56,054 nucleotides of DNA from Novosphingobium rosa NBRC 15208 (GTDB taxonomy: Bacteria; Pseudomonadota; Alphaproteobacteria; Sphingomonadales; Sphingomonadaceae): NCBI RefSeq assembly GCF_001598555.1, contig NZ_BCZE01000056.1:1-56054 (forward strand). Reading direction: 5' to 3'. The translations under genes and the position numbers were made by a program. The notes below the pieces were generated by a model that saw only the letters and a program-made list of their open reading frames with translations, was not told the DNA's origin and did no database searches. Shown here one piece after another: positions 25,398 through 33,644 of this stretch; positions within the stretch are counted from its first letter, which is position 1, and the number at the start of each line of letters is the position of its first letter.

Positions 25398-25619
25398 ATG
25401 GCCACCGGACATCGCCATCGCGAACAGGAAAAACCGCAGGATCAGCGCCCTCACAACCGCGAGGTGGAGGATGAGATGATCCGCCCGCCCCGGGCGGACA
25501 ATCTGCCCCCGCGCCCCGCCACCGAACCGCATCACCCCCAAGGCAAAACCCGGCATCAGGAGGAAAACCATGAGCGATCCCCTCGCCCATTTCCCGCAGC
25601 TGACCCTGCGCATCGCTGA
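25398..25619 (+). CDS. Possible small hydrophilic protein
   Basis: 73 codons from the ATG at 25398 after GAGGAAAGG. The product is extremely hydrophilic and Pro/His/Arg/Glu-rich (MATGHRHREQEKPQDQRPH...), with no recognised domain. Its 3' end overlaps the Arc-like gene by 50 bases in another frame. It fits the style of small disordered stress proteins nearby, but it could be a chance frame in GC-rich DNA. Confidence 0.35.
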   Translation: MATGHRHREQEKPQDQRPHNREVEDEMIRPPRADNLPPRPATEPHHPQGKTRHQEENHERSPRPFPAADPAHR

Positions 25620-25815
25620 CAAGCTTCACGACCGGCTGAAAGCTTCGGCGCAGGCCAACCACCAGTCGCTTGAGGCCGAGGTGATCGCCCGGCTGGAAGG
25701 GTCTTTCACAACCCAGCCGCAGGAAAGCCTTGCCGAGGGTCATCAGGCTCTGCTCGACAAGCTGCACCGGCTGGAAGATCTGGCCGAAGAAGCCAGCCAC
25801 AGCGCCGACGCCTGA
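25570..25815 (+). CDS. Arc-family ribbon-helix-helix DNA-binding protein
   Basis: 81 residues: a beta strand (FPQLTLRIADKLHDRLKASAQAN) and helix pair (HQSLEAEVIARLEGSF) typical of Arc-like repressors, followed by a short amphipathic helix. AGGAGG lies seven nt before the ATG at 25570. Arc-type proteins bind DNA as dimers of dimers. No toxin gene follows, so an antitoxin role is not supported. Confidence 0.85.
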   Translation: MSDPLAHFPQLTLRIADKLHDRLKASAQANHQSLEAEVIARLEGSFTTQPQESLAEGHQALLDKLHRLEDLAEEASHSADA

Positions 25816-26021
25816 GGCGCAGACCTGGCCGCTTTCGCGTCACCGCGCCGCCACCCGTGCGGAACGGATTGATTATGCACGCCAATGGCATGACGGTTGC
25901 CTTTTACGACAAAGCGCCTAACGTGAATTAACACGCTGTGAGTCTTCGGGCCCATCCTTTCCACACGATCTCTTGTGGAGCGGTGCTATTGTGGCACAGC
26001 TGATGGTCGCGAGAGAATCAC

Positions 26022-27059
26022 ATGCTGCTTGCCGGGCGCGCCGAAGACATGAGCGAAATCAACGAGGTCAAAAGCCAACCCGCAACGCTCGACGCCAGCG
26101 CATGGCTCGCCTCCATCGTCGAGAATTCCGAGGATGCGATCCTGAGCAAGACGCTGGGCGGCATCATCCTGAGCTGGAACGAGGGCGCGGAAAAACTGTT
26201 CGGCTATACGGCTGATGAAGCCATCGGCAAATCGATCACCATCATCATCCCGCAAGAGCGCCTTCACGAGGAAGACGCCATCATCGAGAGCATCAAGGCA
26301 GGCCGCCGCGTCGATCATTTCGAGACGGTGCGCCGCCGCAAGGATGGCACGATGGTGGATGTCTCGCTGACGATCTCGCCAGTGCGGGACCGCAATGGCA
26401 AGCTGCTGGGCGCCTCGAAGGTGGCGCGCGACATCACCCATGCCCGCCGCTTCGCCGAAGAGCAGAATCTGATCCTGCATGAGATGAATCATCGGATCAA
26501 AAACCTCTTCTCGCTGGCCACCAGCCTTGTCTCCCTCAGTTCGCGTGAAGCCGAGACCAAGGAGGCGCTGGCCAGCGACCTTCAGGCCCGTCTGGTGGCG
26601 CTGGCCAAGGCGCATGAGATCACCCTGTCGGGCCCGCATCGCCCGCAGATGCAGACCTCCACCGCGCTGCACGATCTGCTTTCCACCATCCTGCGCCCCT
26701 ATCAGGGCGAGCATGGCGCCAGGATCGAGGCCAGCGGCCATGACGCCCCCATCGGCCAGCGCAGCCTGCCCTCCGTCGCCCTGCTGTTGCATGAGCTGAC
26801 CACCAATGCCGCCAAATATGGCGCGCTCAGCGCTCCTGAAGGCTCACTCACCGTCACGCTGGAAAGCGATGGGCAACAGGTTCATCTGGTCTGGACCGAA
26901 AGCGGCATTCCGCGTGCCGAAGGCAGCATGACCGAGGGCTTCGGCAGCCGTCTGGAAAGCCTGTCGGTGCGCGGCCTTGGCGGCGTCATCACCCGCGCCT
27001 GGCAGAGCGACGGCCTGGTGATCGACCTGACCATCCCCCTGGAAACGCTGGCGCAATAA
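26022..27059 (+). CDS. PAS domain HWE-family sensor histidine kinase
   Basis: 345 residues, cytoplasmic. One PAS domain (about 27-140; SIVENSEDAILSKTLGGIILSWNEGAEKLFGYT) with a PAC segment ending ARDITHARR, then an HWE/HisKA_2 kinase core with the phosphorylatable His157 in HEMNHRIKN and the N-box HELTTNAAKYGA (Asn262). The PAS lacks the photoactive Cys of LOV domains. HWE kinases feed the PhyR-NepR-EcfG stress cascade or similar in Alphaproteobacteria; placement after a block of stress genes fits that, but no response regulator is adjacent. The start is the ATG at 26022 after GAGAGA. Confidence 0.9.
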   Translation: MLLAGRAEDMSEINEVKSQPATLDASAWLASIVENSEDAILSKTLGGIILSWNEGAEKLFGYTADEAIGKSITIIIPQERLHEEDAIIESIKAGRRVDHFETVRRRKDGTMVDVSLTISPVRDRNGKLLGASKVARDITHARRFAEEQNLILHEMNHRIKNLFSLATSLVSLSSREAETKEALASDLQARLVALAKAHEITLSGPHRPQMQTSTALHDLLSTILRPYQGEHGARIEASGHDAPIGQRSLPSVALLLHELTTNAAKYGALSAPEGSLTVTLESDGQQVHLVWTESGIPRAEGSMTEGFGSRLESLSVRGLGGVITRAWQSDGLVIDLTIPLETLAQ

Positions 27060-27396
27060 GCGCCGGGCAAGGCACGCCAACCACCGGGATCGTCCCCGGA
27101 TGCCATGCCCCTGCGCGGCCCGCGCATGGCATGAGGGCGGGAGCTGAACCGCCAAGCGCCCCGCGCATGCCGCAGCCGAACCGCTTTTTCCTGCCCCTTC
27201 CTGAAGGCCCAGGCCTCGGGCGGATCGCTGCTGTTGGCGCTTGTGCTGGCGCGCCGAAATCCTTCCAGCCGTCATTCAACTTTTCTGAACATTTTGATCG
27301 TTTTTATCCCGGTTCTCCGCAGGTCCATCCTCGCCTAACCAGTGCTCACCGCGGCGCTGACGCGACACCGACACCCCCCCTGAACGGAGAAGACCA
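27060..27396. other. Gene-free region upstream of the hydrolase-porin operon
   Basis: The 337 bases hold a 9-bp perfect hairpin at 27100-27132 (ATGCCATGC / GCATGGCAT, 15-base loop, no T-run), possibly marking the end of the kinase transcript. An AT-rich stretch at about 27270-27310, with TTCA-N7-TGAA symmetry, is the best place for the operon promoter. I see no gene here. Confidence 0.5.
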
Positions 27397-28056
27397 ATGA
27401 CCATCACCGCCACCGCTACCCCCGCCAAGTCCCTGCTTTCCCCCGCCAATCATGCTCTGGTGCTGATCGATTTCCAGTCGCAGATGGCCTTCGCCACCAA
27501 GTCGATCGACACCACTTTGCTGCGCAACAATGCCGGCCTCGTTGCCAATGCCGCCGCCGGTTTCAACGTCCCCACCATCCTGACCGCCGTGGCTGAAAAG
27601 AGCTTCTCGGGCCCGATGTTCAGCGAAGTGACCGAGCCTTTTCCGGGTCAGAAGCTGCTGGACCGCACCAGCATGAACACCTGGGAAGACGCCGCCGTGA
27701 TCGATGAGATCAACAAGATCGGAAAGGACCGGATCGTCTTCGCCGGTCTGTGGACCAGCGTCTGCATCGTCGGCCCCACGCTCTCGGCCATCGAGCAGGG
27801 CTATGAGGTCTACATCATCACCGATGCCTGCGGCGACATCTCCACCGAAGCCCATGAGCGCGCCGTGGAGCGCATGATCCAGGCCGGCGCCCGCCCCGTC
27901 ACCGCGCTCCAGTATCTGCTCGAACTGCAGCGCGACTGGGCCCGCACCGAAACCTATGACTTCACCACCGGCGTCGCCCGCAAGCTGGGCGGAGCCTACG
28001 GTCTGGGCATCACCTACGCCAAGACCATGTTCAACGCCTCGGAAGGCGGCCACTGA
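27397..28056 (+). CDS. Isochorismatase-family hydrolase (YcaC-like)
   Basis: 219 residues. The cysteine-hydrolase fold is shown by the N-terminal LLSPANHALVLIDFQSQM with Asp25 and the nucleophile Cys123 in LWTSVCIVGPTLSA. The middle (FPGQKLLDRTSMNTWED) matches YcaC-like proteins better than true isochorismatases or nicotinamidases. YcaC-like enzymes have no settled substrate. GGAGAAG precedes the ATG. It is the first of six same-strand genes reaching the porin at 33038, with a strong hairpin between it and XapX. A C-N or ester hydrolysis step in an unknown catabolic route is the best inference. Confidence 0.85.
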   Translation: MTITATATPAKSLLSPANHALVLIDFQSQMAFATKSIDTTLLRNNAGLVANAAAGFNVPTILTAVAEKSFSGPMFSEVTEPFPGQKLLDRTSMNTWEDAAVIDEINKIGKDRIVFAGLWTSVCIVGPTLSAIEQGYEVYIITDACGDISTEAHERAVERMIQAGARPVTALQYLLELQRDWARTETYDFTTGVARKLGGAYGLGITYAKTMFNASEGGH

Positions 28057-28062
28057 TCCTCT

Positions 28063-28098
28063 GGCGCCGGGGCAAGCCCCCCCGATTGCCCCGGCGCC
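28063..28098 (+). terminator. Strong intercistronic hairpin without T-run
   Basis: Perfect 12-bp arms GGCGCCGGGGCA / TGCCCCGGCGCC with a 12-base C-rich loop start 7 bp after the hydrolase stop. The absence of a T-tract argues for partial termination or mRNA stabilisation rather than full termination. Confidence 0.5.
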
Positions 28099-28123
28099 CC
28101 TCCCTTCCGGAAGGCTATTCCCC

Positions 28124-28372
28124 ATGAAACCCTATCTTCTTTCGCTGGCCGTCGGTGTGCTGGTCGGCGGTATCTATGCCCTGCTGGGCGTGAAATCTCC
28201 CGCGCCCCCCACCATCGCGCTGATCGGCCTGCTGGGCATGCTGCTGGGCGAACAGGCCATCCCCGTGGCGCAGAAAATGCTGCGCAAGGAACCGGTGCTG
28301 GCCTTCGTCAAGACCCATGCCGCCCGCCGCGTGCTGGGCGACCACATCAAACTCCCCACCGACAACGCCTGA
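28124..28372 (+). CDS. XapX-domain small membrane protein
   Basis: 82 residues: MKPYLLSLAVGVLVGGIYALLGVKSPAPPTIALIGLLGMLLGEQ matches the XapX domain, a short two-helix membrane module with a conserved VKSPAPP turn, followed by a polar tail. Often encoded with YcaC-like hydrolases and amidohydrolases as here; its role is unknown, perhaps transport or membrane anchoring. It lies between the hydrolase and the amidohydrolase with gaps of 67 and 21 nt. Confidence 0.85.
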   Translation: MKPYLLSLAVGVLVGGIYALLGVKSPAPPTIALIGLLGMLLGEQAIPVAQKMLRKEPVLAFVKTHAARRVLGDHIKLPTDNA

Positions 28373-28393
28373 TCCAAGCCCCCGGAGCCTCCC

Positions 28394-30235
28394 ATGACCG
28401 ATCTCATCATCATCAACGCCAAGGTCACCACGCTGGACCCCAGCAACCCCACCGCGCAGGCCGTGGCCATCCGTGACGGCAAGATCCTTGTGGCAGGTTC
28501 GGAAGGCGAAGCCCGCGCCGCCGCCCCTCAGGCGCAGATCATCGACGCCGGTGGCCGCCGCCTGATCCCCGGCCTGATCGACAGCCATATCCATGTCATC
28601 CGTGGTGGGCTGAACTACAATATGGAGCTGCGCTGGGAAGGCGTGCCCAGCCTGGCCGACGCCATGGCGATGCTTAAAACTCAGGCCCAGAACACCCCCG
28701 CCCCGCAATGGGTGCGCGTGGTGGGCGGCTTCACCGAGCACCAGTTCGCCGAAAAGCGCCTGCCCACCATTCAGGAAATCAACGAGGCCGCCCCCGATAC
28801 GCCGGTCTTCATCCTGCACCTCTATGACCGCGCCCTGCTCAACGCCGCCGCCCTGCGCGCCGTGGGCTACACCAAGGACACGCCCAACCCGCCGGGCGGC
28901 GAGATCGTGCGCGATGCTCAGGGCAACCCCACGGGTCTGCTGCTGGCCCAACCCAATGCGACGATCCTTTACGCAACCTTGGCCAAGGGCCCCAAACTGC
29001 CGCAGGAGTATCAGCTCAACTCCACCCGCCAGTTCATGCGTGAGCTGAATTCGCTGGGCGTCACCTCAGTCATCGATGCCGGTGGCGGCTCGCAGAACTA
29101 TCCCGACGATTACGAAGTCATCGAGAAGCTGCACAAGGACGGCGAGATGACCTTGCGCGTCGCCTACAACCTCTTCACGCAGAAGCCGAAAGAGGAACTG
29201 GCCGACTTCACCAACTGGTCGAAACAGGTCAAGCCCGGCGACGGCGACGACACCTATCGCCACAATGGCGCGGGCGAGATGCTGGTCTATTCCGCCGCCG
29301 ACTTCGAGGATTTCCGCGTCGCCCGCCCCGATATGCCGCCCGAGATGGAAGGCGATCTGGAACCCGTCATCCGCCTGCTGGCCGAGCGCCGCTGGCCCTG
29401 GCGCATGCATGCCACCTATGACCAGACGATCAGCCGCGCGCTGGACGTTTTCGAGAAGGTCAACCGCGACATTCCGCTCCAAGGCCTCAACTGGTTCTTC
29501 GACCATGCCGAGACCATCAGCCACCGCAACATCGACCGGATTGCTGCGCTGGGCGGCGGCATCGCGGTGCAGCATCGCATGGCCTTTCAGGGCGAATATT
29601 TCGTCGAGCGCTATGGCGCCAAGGCCGCCGAGGCCACCCCGCCGATCAAGCGCATGATGGAAGCGGGCATCCCCGTGGGCGCCGGCACCGACGCCACCCG
29701 CGTGGCCAGCTACAACCCATGGGTCTCGCTCTCATGGCTGGTAACGGGGCGCACGGTGGGCGGCCTGGCGCTCTACCCGGTGCGCAACCGGCTGGACCGC
29801 GAGACCGCGCTGCGTCTGTGGACCCAGGCCAACACCTGGTTCTCCAACGAGCAGGGCAAGAAGGGCCAGATCGTTGCCGGGCAGCTGGCCGATCTCGCGC
29901 TGCTCTCGGATGACTTCTTCACCGTGCCGGACAACGAGATCACCAACATCCGCTCGGTGCTGACCGTGCTTGGCGGCAAGGTCGTCCATGGCAATGGCTC
30001 CTACGCCAAACACGCCCCGGATCTGCCCAAGCCCATGCCCGACTGGTCGCCGGTGGGCACCTTCGGCTCGTGGACCGCGCCGGAAACCAAGAAAAAGCTC
30101 GCCTCGGCCTGTGGCTGCGCGTCCTCCTGCGGCGTCCACGGCCATGACCATGCTGCGGCTCTTGGTGCGCAGGCCCCCACCGCCGATCCCCAGAGCTTCT
30201 GGGGTGCCCTTGGCTGCGGCTGCTGGGCCGTCTGA
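28394..30235 (+). CDS. YtcJ-like amidohydrolase with Cys/His-rich tail
   Basis: 613 residues of the amidohydrolase_3 (YtcJ) group. The metal motif HxH occurs in GLIDSHIHVIRGG near residue 65, later ligands in the central barrel (FDHAETISH) and the catalytic Asp in GAGTDATRV. The composite beta-sandwich closes with GQIVAGQLADLALLSDD. Family members hydrolyse amides, formamides or related C-N bonds. Unusual is the last 45 residues: CGCASSCGVHGHDH, a linker, then FWGALGCGCWAV, with five Cys and three His that could bind a metal or form disulfides. No signal peptide, so the tail is probably cytosolic. Third gene of the six-gene operon. Confidence 0.85.
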   Translation: MTDLIIINAKVTTLDPSNPTAQAVAIRDGKILVAGSEGEARAAAPQAQIIDAGGRRLIPGLIDSHIHVIRGGLNYNMELRWEGVPSLADAMAMLKTQAQNTPAPQWVRVVGGFTEHQFAEKRLPTIQEINEAAPDTPVFILHLYDRALLNAAALRAVGYTKDTPNPPGGEIVRDAQGNPTGLLLAQPNATILYATLAKGPKLPQEYQLNSTRQFMRELNSLGVTSVIDAGGGSQNYPDDYEVIEKLHKDGEMTLRVAYNLFTQKPKEELADFTNWSKQVKPGDGDDTYRHNGAGEMLVYSAADFEDFRVARPDMPPEMEGDLEPVIRLLAERRWPWRMHATYDQTISRALDVFEKVNRDIPLQGLNWFFDHAETISHRNIDRIAALGGGIAVQHRMAFQGEYFVERYGAKAAEATPPIKRMMEAGIPVGAGTDATRVASYNPWVSLSWLVTGRTVGGLALYPVRNRLDRETALRLWTQANTWFSNEQGKKGQIVAGQLADLALLSDDFFTVPDNEITNIRSVLTVLGGKVVHGNGSYAKHAPDLPKPMPDWSPVGTFGSWTAPETKKKLASACGCASSCGVHGHDHAAALGAQAPTADPQSFWGALGCGCWAV

Positions 30236-30274
30236 CACCACTCCCCCGTTCTTTGCTCCACAAGGATAATCCCC

Positions 30275-31180
30275 ATGAAACTGTTCAAGACGCTGCTCGC
30301 CGCTTCGGCCCTTACGCTGGCCACCCCTGCCGTCATGGCCGCCCCCGCCAGCCCCGACTATGCCGTCGGCCCGCAGTATGACACCACCCATGTCTATGTC
30401 CCCGCCGATCAGTTCGACGCTTTCGTCACCAGCTTCTCGGCCACCTTCGGGGGCACCACCAGCAAGCAGGGTGAGTTTCAGGTCACCCCCACCCCCAGCC
30501 TCACCAAATCGCAACTGGTGCTGACCCCGGCAGGCACCGTCTCGGTCTTCGGCTTCAAGACGCCGATCCCCACCCCCTTCGGCGATGAGCGCACCGGCTA
30601 TCTGGTGACCGACCTCGACGCCGCCGTGGCCGACGCCCGCAAGCATGGCGCCACGCGCCTCATCACCAGCTTCCCCGATCCCATCGGCCGCGATGTGGTG
30701 GTGCAATGGCCGGGCGGCGTGAACATGCAGCTCTACTGGCACACCGCCAAGCCCAATTACACGCCGCTCGCCAGCATGCCGGAGAACCGCGTCTACCTCA
30801 CCCCGGATGCCGCCGACGCCTTCGTCAAAAGCTGGACCGGCTATGCCCATGGCAAGATCACCGCTGACGACCGCAACGCCCCCGGCGATGAAGTGGGCCA
30901 GCCCGGCAAGACCATCCGCCGCATCGCCATCGAGAGCGGCTATGGCAAGATGCTGGTGATCGTCTCGGACGGCCAGCTGCCCTGGCCCTATGGCCGCGAT
31001 ATGGCGGGCTACAACGTCGCCGATCTCACCGCCACGCTGGCCAAGGCCACCGCCGCCGGCGCCGAAACGCTGGTGCCAGCCCATGCCGGTGCCGATCGCC
31101 AGAGTGCCATCGTCCGCTTCCCCGGCGGCTATATCGCCGAGATCCATCAGGCCGCCAATCAAAAGGCAGGGGCCAAGTGA
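30275..31180 (+). CDS. Secreted glyoxalase-fold (VOC) protein
   Basis: 301 residues. A clear signal peptide (MKLFKTLLAASALTLATPAVMAA) predicts periplasmic location. The mature part seems to hold two VOC-type modules (DTTHVYVPADQFDAFVTSFSATFGG; later NRVYLTPDAADAFVKSW and YIAEIHQA at the end). Periplasmic glyoxalase-fold proteins are uncommon; a binding or isomerising role on the imported substrate is plausible. AAGGA precedes the ATG. The stop overlaps the GTG start of the DoxX gene, so the two are translationally coupled. Confidence 0.75.
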   Translation: MKLFKTLLAASALTLATPAVMAAPASPDYAVGPQYDTTHVYVPADQFDAFVTSFSATFGGTTSKQGEFQVTPTPSLTKSQLVLTPAGTVSVFGFKTPIPTPFGDERTGYLVTDLDAAVADARKHGATRLITSFPDPIGRDVVVQWPGGVNMQLYWHTAKPNYTPLASMPENRVYLTPDAADAFVKSWTGYAHGKITADDRNAPGDEVGQPGKTIRRIAIESGYGKMLVIVSDGQLPWPYGRDMAGYNVADLTATLAKATAAGAETLVPAHAGADRQSAIVRFPGGYIAEIHQAANQKAGAK

Positions 31181-31596
31181 GCAAGGGCTTCGCTCCCCGC
31201 CCGGTCGAGGCCATCCTCGACTGGGCCGGGACGGGCCTGATCGCCCGTCTGGCGCTTTCCAGCGCCTATCTGCTGGGCGGGGTGGTCAAGCTGACCGACT
31301 TCCCCGGCGCCATCGCCGAACAGGCCCATTTTGGCATGCCCTATCCCACCCTCTTCGCCATCCTCACCATCGCGGTGGAGCTGATCGGCCCGGCGCTGAT
31401 CCTTTCGGGCAGGCTGGTGTGGCTGGGCGCGGGCATGCTGGGGGTCTTCACCGCGCTGGCCGCCATCACCGCCAACGCCTTCTGGACCATGCCCACCGGC
31501 CCCGAGCGTTTCGGCGCCACCAATGCCTTCTTCGAACACATCGGCCTCGTCGGCGGCTTTATCCTCACCGCCCTGCTGGCCCGCCGCCGGGACTGA
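31177..31596 (+). CDS. DoxX-family membrane protein
   Basis: 139 residues, four hydrophobic segments; ARLALSSAYLLGGVVKLTDFPGAIAEQAHFG and VELIGPALILSGRLVWLGAGMLGVFT match DoxX. The start is a GTG at 31177 that shares GTGA with the VOC stop. It is the fifth gene of the operon and is followed 5 nt later by the porin. A membrane redox or transport role is possible but unproven. Confidence 0.85.
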   Translation: MSKGFAPRPVEAILDWAGTGLIARLALSSAYLLGGVVKLTDFPGAIAEQAHFGMPYPTLFAILTIAVELIGPALILSGRLVWLGAGMLGVFTALAAITANAFWTMPTGPERFGATNAFFEHIGLVGGFILTALLARRRD

Positions 31597-31601
31597 CCTT
31601 C

Positions 31602-33038
31602 ATGCGCCGCTTTTCCGCCCTCTGCCTTCTTCTGCTCGGCCTGATCCCTGCCACAGCGCAGGCCGACACCCCCACCGAAGCCTGGCAGCCCCCCGTGCTG
31701 ACCACCGAGCGCTACAATGAGGACTGGTCCGATCTGGCCAGCCAGACCAACCGCAGCGGCCACTGGACGGAGAAGCTCAAATATATTCCGCTGGACGATA
31801 CGGGCAGCGCTTACCTCACCACCGGCCTCGAACTGCGGCTGCGCAATGAGGATTATCGGAACAACGCGCTGGGCAACTCTGACGCGCCCGACAATGGCTA
31901 CCTCTGGACGCGCCTGCTGCCCTATGCCGATCTGCATGCGGGGCTCGGCAAGGTGGAGGTCCGCGCCTTTGCCCAGCCGGCCATCGCCTATGCGGCGGGC
32001 GTGGCGCCCTCGGCCAGCGCCATCGACCAGACGCGCGTCGATACGCTTCAGGCCTTCGCCGATGTGGTGGTGCCGCTCGGCAGCAAGACCACCCTGCGCC
32101 TGCGCGGCGGGCGTGAGATGGTCAGCCTTGGCACCGAGCGGCTGATCGGCACGCGCTATGGCCCCAATGTGCCGCTGGCCTTCGATGGCGGGCGGGCGAT
32201 TGTCCATCGCGGCAAGCTGACGGTGAATGCCTTCTACCTGCGCCCCGTCGAGCCGGGCAAAGGCACCTTCGATGACCATACATCGCAGGCGCGGGCGCTG
32301 TGGGGCGTCTATGCCACGCAGCTGGTCGGGCCTGTCGGGGTGGATGTCTACTGGCTCGATTACCGCAACGATCTGGCCCGCTTCCAGAATGCCAGCGGGC
32401 GCGAAACGCGCCGCACGGCAGGGCTGCGTTTCTTCGGCAAGGTGCCCGTGAGCGACAATGCCACCGTCCACTGGAACATGGAGGCCATGCTGCAATCGGG
32501 CCATCTGGCGGATCAGACCATCCATGCCTGGTCCATCGGCAGCGAGGCTGGAGTCAGCTTCACCAAGGCACCTTTGAAGCCCGATCTCACCCTGCGCTTC
32601 AATGTGGCCAGCGGCGACAAGAACGCTGGCGACCATCACCTTGGCACCTTCAACGCGCTGTTCCCCAAGGGTAAGTATTTCGGCGAGCTGTCGCCCATCG
32701 GGCCTTACAATCTGGTCAATCTCCAGCCGGTGCTGGCGTTCGATCTGGGCCAGGGCGTGGGCCTGAGCTTCGCTGCCGGAGCCTATTGGCGCCAGAGCCG
32801 GGGTGACGGCGTCTATGATATTCCCGGCCATCTGCTGGTGGCCAGCGACGCCGTTGCTCATGGGGGCTCTGGCCGCTTCCTCGGCAATCAGGCCGAAACC
32901 TCGGTGGAATGGCGCGCCACGCAGGAGCTGACGCTGTCCGCCTCGCTCTCGCTGTTCCGTACTGGCGGTTTTCTGCGTGAGGCCGGTTATGCCCGCACCA
33001 TCCATATGGCCGGGCTGGAGGCCAATTACCGGCTTTAG
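31602..33038 (+). CDS. Alginate-export-type outer-membrane porin
   Basis: 478 residues. Signal peptide MRRFSALCLLLLGLIPATAQA, then a beta-rich protein of the alginate export family (AlgE-like; LTTERYNEDWSDLA; GLELRLRNEDYRNNALG; RLRGGREMVSLGTERLIGTRYGPNVPLAFDGG), ending YRL. In catabolic operons such barrels act as substrate-selective porins, not alginate secretins, and no alginate genes are present. It starts 5 nt after DoxX and ends the operon. Its stop overlaps that of the convergent pnuC by three bases, with no terminator between them. Confidence 0.85.
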   Translation: MRRFSALCLLLLGLIPATAQADTPTEAWQPPVLTTERYNEDWSDLASQTNRSGHWTEKLKYIPLDDTGSAYLTTGLELRLRNEDYRNNALGNSDAPDNGYLWTRLLPYADLHAGLGKVEVRAFAQPAIAYAAGVAPSASAIDQTRVDTLQAFADVVVPLGSKTTLRLRGGREMVSLGTERLIGTRYGPNVPLAFDGGRAIVHRGKLTVNAFYLRPVEPGKGTFDDHTSQARALWGVYATQLVGPVGVDVYWLDYRNDLARFQNASGRETRRTAGLRFFGKVPVSDNATVHWNMEAMLQSGHLADQTIHAWSIGSEAGVSFTKAPLKPDLTLRFNVASGDKNAGDHHLGTFNALFPKGKYFGELSPIGPYNLVNLQPVLAFDLGQGVGLSFAAGAYWRQSRGDGVYDIPGHLLVASDAVAHGGSGRFLGNQAETSVEWRATQELTLSASLSLFRTGGFLREAGYARTIHMAGLEANYRL

Positions 33039-33622
33039 GCGATGGCTGTTCTGCGCCCGGCCTTGTGCCAGTCGACATAGCCCATCGCTGCCAGCCCCAC
33101 CATCGCGGCATACAACACCGCCGTGGGGTACAGCCCCTTGAAAACGAACATGCCGACGTAGATCACATCCACCACGATCCACAGCAGCCAGTTGGCCTTG
33201 TGCCGCCGCGCCGTCCACAACTGCGCCACAAGGCTGAAGCTGGTGAGGCCGGAATCGACCCAGGGCAGCGCGGCATCCGTGTAGTGGCTGGTGAACCAGC
33301 CGATGGCGATGGCCCCAACGGCACCGGCGATCAATCCGGCCAGCGCCTCGGCGGGCGGCAGGGGGCGGACGATGACCTCGCCGCTGTCATCGCGGTCGCC
33401 GCGCCACGCGATCCAGCCATAGGCGATGCCAAGGCCAAAGAGCAGCTGCAGCGCCATATCGGCATAGAGCTTTTCATCGCGGAACAGTTTGAAATAGAGC
33501 GCGCAGGCGGCAAGGCAGACCGGCCAGCACAGCATATGGCGCCGCGCCGTCAGCCAGATGCCGATGAAGCTGATGATGACAGCGACGATCTCGAACAGGG
33601 ACATGCCAAACAGCGTCATCAT
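33035..33622 (-). CDS. pnuC: PnuC-family vitamin transporter
   Basis: 195 residues with about seven hydrophobic helices. The segments LFEIVAVIISFIGIWLTARRHMLCWP near the start and NWLLWIVVDVIYVGMFVFKGLYPTAVLYAAMVGLAAMGYVDW at the end match PnuC-type facilitators for nicotinamide riboside or, in the PnuT branch, thiamine. AAGG lies four nt before the ATG at 33622 (seven before the second ATG). Encoded 22 nt after a kinase and behind a TonB receptor, so a complete uptake route can be drawn: receptor, PnuC, phosphorylation to trap. The vitamin (riboside or thiamine) is not settled by sequence. Confidence 0.85.
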   Translation of the reverse strand: MMTLFGMSLFEIVAVIISFIGIWLTARRHMLCWPVCLAACALYFKLFRDEKLYADMALQLLFGLGIAYGWIAWRGDRDDSGEVIVRPLPPAEALAGLIAGAVGAIAIGWFTSHYTDAALPWVDSGLTSFSLVAQLWTARRHKANWLLWIVVDVIYVGMFVFKGLYPTAVLYAAMVGLAAMGYVDWHKAGRRTAIA

Positions 33623-33644
33623 GCGGCCTTTTTGCGGGTCGGGT

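Noticed and set aside
24372..25815. Toxin-antitoxin module (plasmid stabilization-like plus Arc-like genes)
   Set aside because: The two genes are on opposite strands, separated by others, and no toxin fold is seen.
25861..25898. EcfG promoter before the HWE kinase
   Set aside because: GGAAC is present but the next GTT is about 30 bases away, not 16-17.
31602..33038. Alginate biosynthesis or export locus
   Set aside because: Only the porin resembles AlgE; no polymerase, epimerase or other alginate genes are present.
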